DNA of 36,849 bases from positions 1 to 36,849 of the forward strand of contig CASDZV010000058.1 of the NCBI GenBank assembly GCA_949285905.1, given 5' to 3'. The notes under the pieces are model-generated. The model searched no databases and had not been told where the DNA came from. It saw only the letters and a list, made by a program, of their open reading frames with translations. Origin of the DNA: an uncultured Spirochaetales bacterium. Lineage in GTDB: Bacteria > Spirochaetota > Spirochaetia > Sphaerochaetales > Sphaerochaetaceae. The position numbers were made by a program, and so were the translations under genes. Positions 35,157-36,849 of this stretch are shown here, in pieces. Positions within the stretch are counted from its first letter, which is position 1. Every line of letters begins with the position of its first letter.

Positions 35157-35921
35157 ATGAGAGATGACGAGAAGCAGATGAGCGCAGTCATGCGCACCGT
35201 TTCCATTCTGGAAGCGCTTTCTGAAGTTGAGGCAAGCAATCTGGAGAACCTCTCCAGGACAACAGAACTTCCGAAAGCCACGCTTCTCCGATTTCTCTCC
35301 ACTCTTATCAGCCTCGGATATGTTTATCGCGATGGGGCCGACATGTACCATCTGACACTGAAGATGTTCTCTATCGGCTCCAGATCACTGAAGCACATGG
35401 ACCTGATTACCACTGCTCAGCCATTTGCAAGAAGACTCTGCCAGAATCTGGGAGAGACTGTGCATATGGGCATACTGGAAGGGAACAGCGCTGTCTATGT
35501 GCTGAAGGAAGAATCGAGCTACACGCTCAGAATGTATTCACGAGTCGGGAAAGTCATCCCGCTTTACTGCACAGCTATCGGAAAGATTTTCCTCTCGGAG
35601 ATGGGAGAAGACGAGCTTGAAGAGTATTTCCGGACAACTCCACTCAAGCCCTATACCCCCAAATCCATAAGAACGCACCATGCACTTGTCGAGGAACTTG
35701 AGAGAACCCGCAAGCGGGGCTGGTCAATCGACGATGAGGAGCATGAGGAGAATGTCTTCTGCATCGGAGCACCGGTGCGTGACTGCACTGGTTCTGTGAT
35801 TGCCGCGATGTCTGTCTCATGGCCAGTCTTCCGTTTCAACAAGGATAGTTTTCAGGAGATAACAGAGAAAATCGCTGAAACTACTGATGAGCTTTCAAAG
35901 GTTCTTGGGTATATCAACTGA
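35157..35921 (+). CDS. IclR-family regulator, probably of the galacturonate genes
   Basis: A 254-aa IclR/KdgR-type regulator. The winged helix at about 8-70 holds AVMRTVSILEALSEVEASNLENLS and LPKATLLRFLSTLISLGYVYRDG. The effector domain includes LGETVHMGILEGNSAVYVLKEESS, GKVIPLYCTAIGKIFLSEM, RTRKRGWSIDDEEHEENVFCIGAPV and AAMSVSWPVFRF. It is the last gene of the uxaBAC run, starting 4 bp after uxaC. KdgR relatives respond to 2-keto-3-deoxygluconate, the pathway product here. By context it probably binds near the uxaB promoter, but direction (activation or repression) is unknown. Confidence 0.88.
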   Translation: MRDDEKQMSAVMRTVSILEALSEVEASNLENLSRTTELPKATLLRFLSTLISLGYVYRDGADMYHLTLKMFSIGSRSLKHMDLITTAQPFARRLCQNLGETVHMGILEGNSAVYVLKEESSYTLRMYSRVGKVIPLYCTAIGKIFLSEMGEDELEEYFRTTPLKPYTPKSIRTHHALVEELERTRKRGWSIDDEEHEENVFCIGAPVRDCTGSVIAAMSVSWPVFRFNKDSFQEITEKIAETTDELSKVLGYIN

Positions 35922-36000
35922 AGAACTATTTCTAGATTTCATCCCTATCGGAGGGAGAAATTTTCATTTTTGCCTGTGTTTGCAACACAGAGATATTATC

Positions 36001-36665
36001 ATGAAACCATAAAGAATCTCCTTTATCGGCCAAGGCTTATCGATTCTCAGATTTCGGACCGTCTGGCATGGAAGGGTGCAGTATGTGTTGAAGGTCCCAA
36101 ATGGTCTGGCAAGACATGGTCATGACTAGAACAGGCAAAGAGCATGTTTTCAGTCGGAGATCCTTCCGGCAACTTCCAGAATAGGACAATAGCAAGAGAA
36201 AATCCAATGCTGGTACTTGAAGGAGAAACTCCTCATCTTATTGATGAATGGCAGGAAGCTCCCGGTATATGGGATGCCGTAAGGATGGAAACTGACAAAC
36301 GAGGAGGGTGCGGTCATTTTCTTCTTACAGGATCATCCACACCTGCCACCAAAGGTATCCTCCACAGTGGCACAGGAAGAATCACGAAGCTGAGGATGCG
36401 AAGCATGAGTCTTTTCGAATCAGGAGACTCTTCTGGAACAGATTCAATAAAGAGTCTTTTTGATGGAACCTTCTCAGATCATATAACAGGAAATGTCAGC
36501 CTCAAGGATATAGCATATCTTTCTATAAGAGGCGGATGGCCAGGCATTATCGGCGGCGAAGAGAAAGCAGCGATTCAGAATGCAAAAGATTACATTACAA
36601 GCTTTCTCGAAGATGAACTTCACAGGATTGACGATTTCAGGAAGTTCAGAGATATAAAAAAATGA
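36001..36665 (+). pseudogene. Broken AAA_14/DUF4143-type ATPase
   Basis: The in-frame homology starts near 36003 (YRPRLID, then CVEGPKWSGKTWS, a Walker A box), is cut by a TGA stop at 36126-36128, and resumes as LEQAKSMFSVGD with an open frame from ATG 36144. The middle has LLEGETPHLIDEWQEAPGIWDAVR and HFLLTGSSTP, the Walker B/sensor regions of this family. ATG 36001 is out of frame with the Walker A part, so the start is also disturbed. Members are usually about 400 aa; this one stops at 36665 after KFRDIKK, exactly where a second tnpB element begins. In intact form these proteins are often paired with toxin or defence loci. Not functional here. Confidence 0.75.
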
Positions 36666-36689
36666 AAGTCTATCACAATCAGCCGGGAG

Positions 36690-36730
36690 GACTCCACATT
36701 CAAATCGCAGATTAAGGTGGAGATGAATCG
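36690..36730 (+). repeat. Left-end hairpin and conserved 15-mer of second tnpB element
   Basis: CTCCAC pairs perfectly with GTGGAG over a 19-base loop, then AGATGAATCG. The last 15 bases are identical to 1240-1254. In both cases the tnpB ATG follows AATC, 23 bp (here) and 46 bp (first element) after the motif. Confidence 0.65.
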
Positions 36731-36752
36731 GCATCCCATGGTATAATAAATC

Positions 36753-36849
36753 ATGCTCACAGGATACGTTGTCAGGATATACCCGACAGAGGAACAGGAG
36801 GGCCTCATAAGGCGCTCCGGCGGTGCATGCCGCTTCCTGTACAACAGAC
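36753..36849 (+). CDS. tnpB: TnpB family protein, N-terminus only (truncated by window end)
   Basis: The frame from ATG 36753 gives 32 residues: MLTGYVVRIYPTEEQEGL then IRRSGGACRFLYNR. This is the standard beginning of IS200/IS605 TnpB proteins (RIYPTxEQ, then CRFxYN). It belongs to a more typical branch than the TnpB at 1301, whose N-terminus lacks this sequence. The rest lies beyond the window, so its catalytic residues cannot be judged. Confidence 0.85.
   Translation, partial: MLTGYVVRIYPTEEQEGLIRRSGGACRFLYNR

Larger units (their letters stand above)
36666..36849 (+). mobile_element. Second tnpB element, left part only (window ends inside it)
   Basis: It begins at about the point where the ATPase reading frame is cut (36655-36670). 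It contains GACTCCA (36690-36696), a hairpin CTCCAC/GTGGAG (36692-36697 with 36717-36722) and GGTGGAGATGAATCG (36716-36730), all shared with the element at 1203. A tnpB start follows. No tnpA is seen on the visible side. Confidence 0.65.

Noticed and set aside
36001..36012. ATG 36001 as start of a short peptide
   Set aside because: It is followed by a stop after three codons and is out of frame with the Walker A region, so it is probably the disturbed original start of the ATPase pseudogene.

Overview
The window reads like accessory and catabolic chromosome of a free-living or gut-associated spirochaete, probably Sphaerochaeta-like. This is inferred from the PnrA/BmpA-type nucleoside transporter, from binding proteins whose signal peptides end in FA-x-G-rich motifs without a lipobox cysteine, and from the sugar-transport and pectin gene content. 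There is no rRNA or other marker to settle the taxonomy.

Layout: (1) 1-2.9 kb is a mobile-element patch: an IS1595-family insertion sequence with 29-bp inverted repeats, abutting a tnpB-only element that has truncated a gene on the minus strand. (2) 3.1-4.1 kb holds a PfoR/PTS-IIC-like membrane protein. (3) 4.3-10.2 kb (minus) is an operon of a LacI-type regulator, PhnD, PhnC, two PhnE permeases and a cytoplasmic-type 5'-nucleotidase, suggesting uptake of phosphonate or another phosphorus compound coupled to nucleotide dephosphorylation. (4) 10.3-12.9 kb (plus) has an orphan ABC ATPase, a Gfo/Idh/MocA oxidoreductase and a flavodoxin-fold protein. (5) 12.9-20.2 kb (minus) is a purine-nucleoside uptake and phosphorolysis operon (BmpA/PnrA binding protein, double ATPase, two permeases, purine nucleoside phosphorylase), followed by a metallophosphoesterase and a ParB/sulfiredoxin-like protein that overlap each other.

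(6) 20.4-36 kb is a pectin/rhamnogalacturonan and galacturonate locus. On the minus strand are an LplB/LplC/binding-protein importer and a GH105 unsaturated galacturonyl hydrolase. A divergent lipoprotein gene comes next, then a 1.06-kb-residue hybrid regulator (periplasmic-binding domain, degenerate histidine-kinase core, receiver-like region, AraC HTH). After a small membrane-protein cassette flanked by 23-bp direct repeats come uxaB-uxaA-uxaC and an IclR regulator on the plus strand. The importer would bring in unsaturated oligogalacturonides or rhamnogalacturonides, GH105 would trim them, and UxaC/UxaB/UxaA would convert galacturonate to 2-keto-3-deoxygluconate. Kinase and aldolase for KDG are not in the window.

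(7) 36-36.85 kb has a broken AAA_14/DUF4143 ATPase gene (in-frame stop, lost C-terminus) into which a second tnpB element is inserted. Its tnpB runs off the window end. Both tnpB genes share a 15-base upstream motif and a hairpin. The most unusual observations are the direct-repeat-flanked cassette, the pseudokinase hybrid regulator, the altered RuvC-II motif of the complete TnpB, and a hairpin after the binding-protein gene in all three importer operons.
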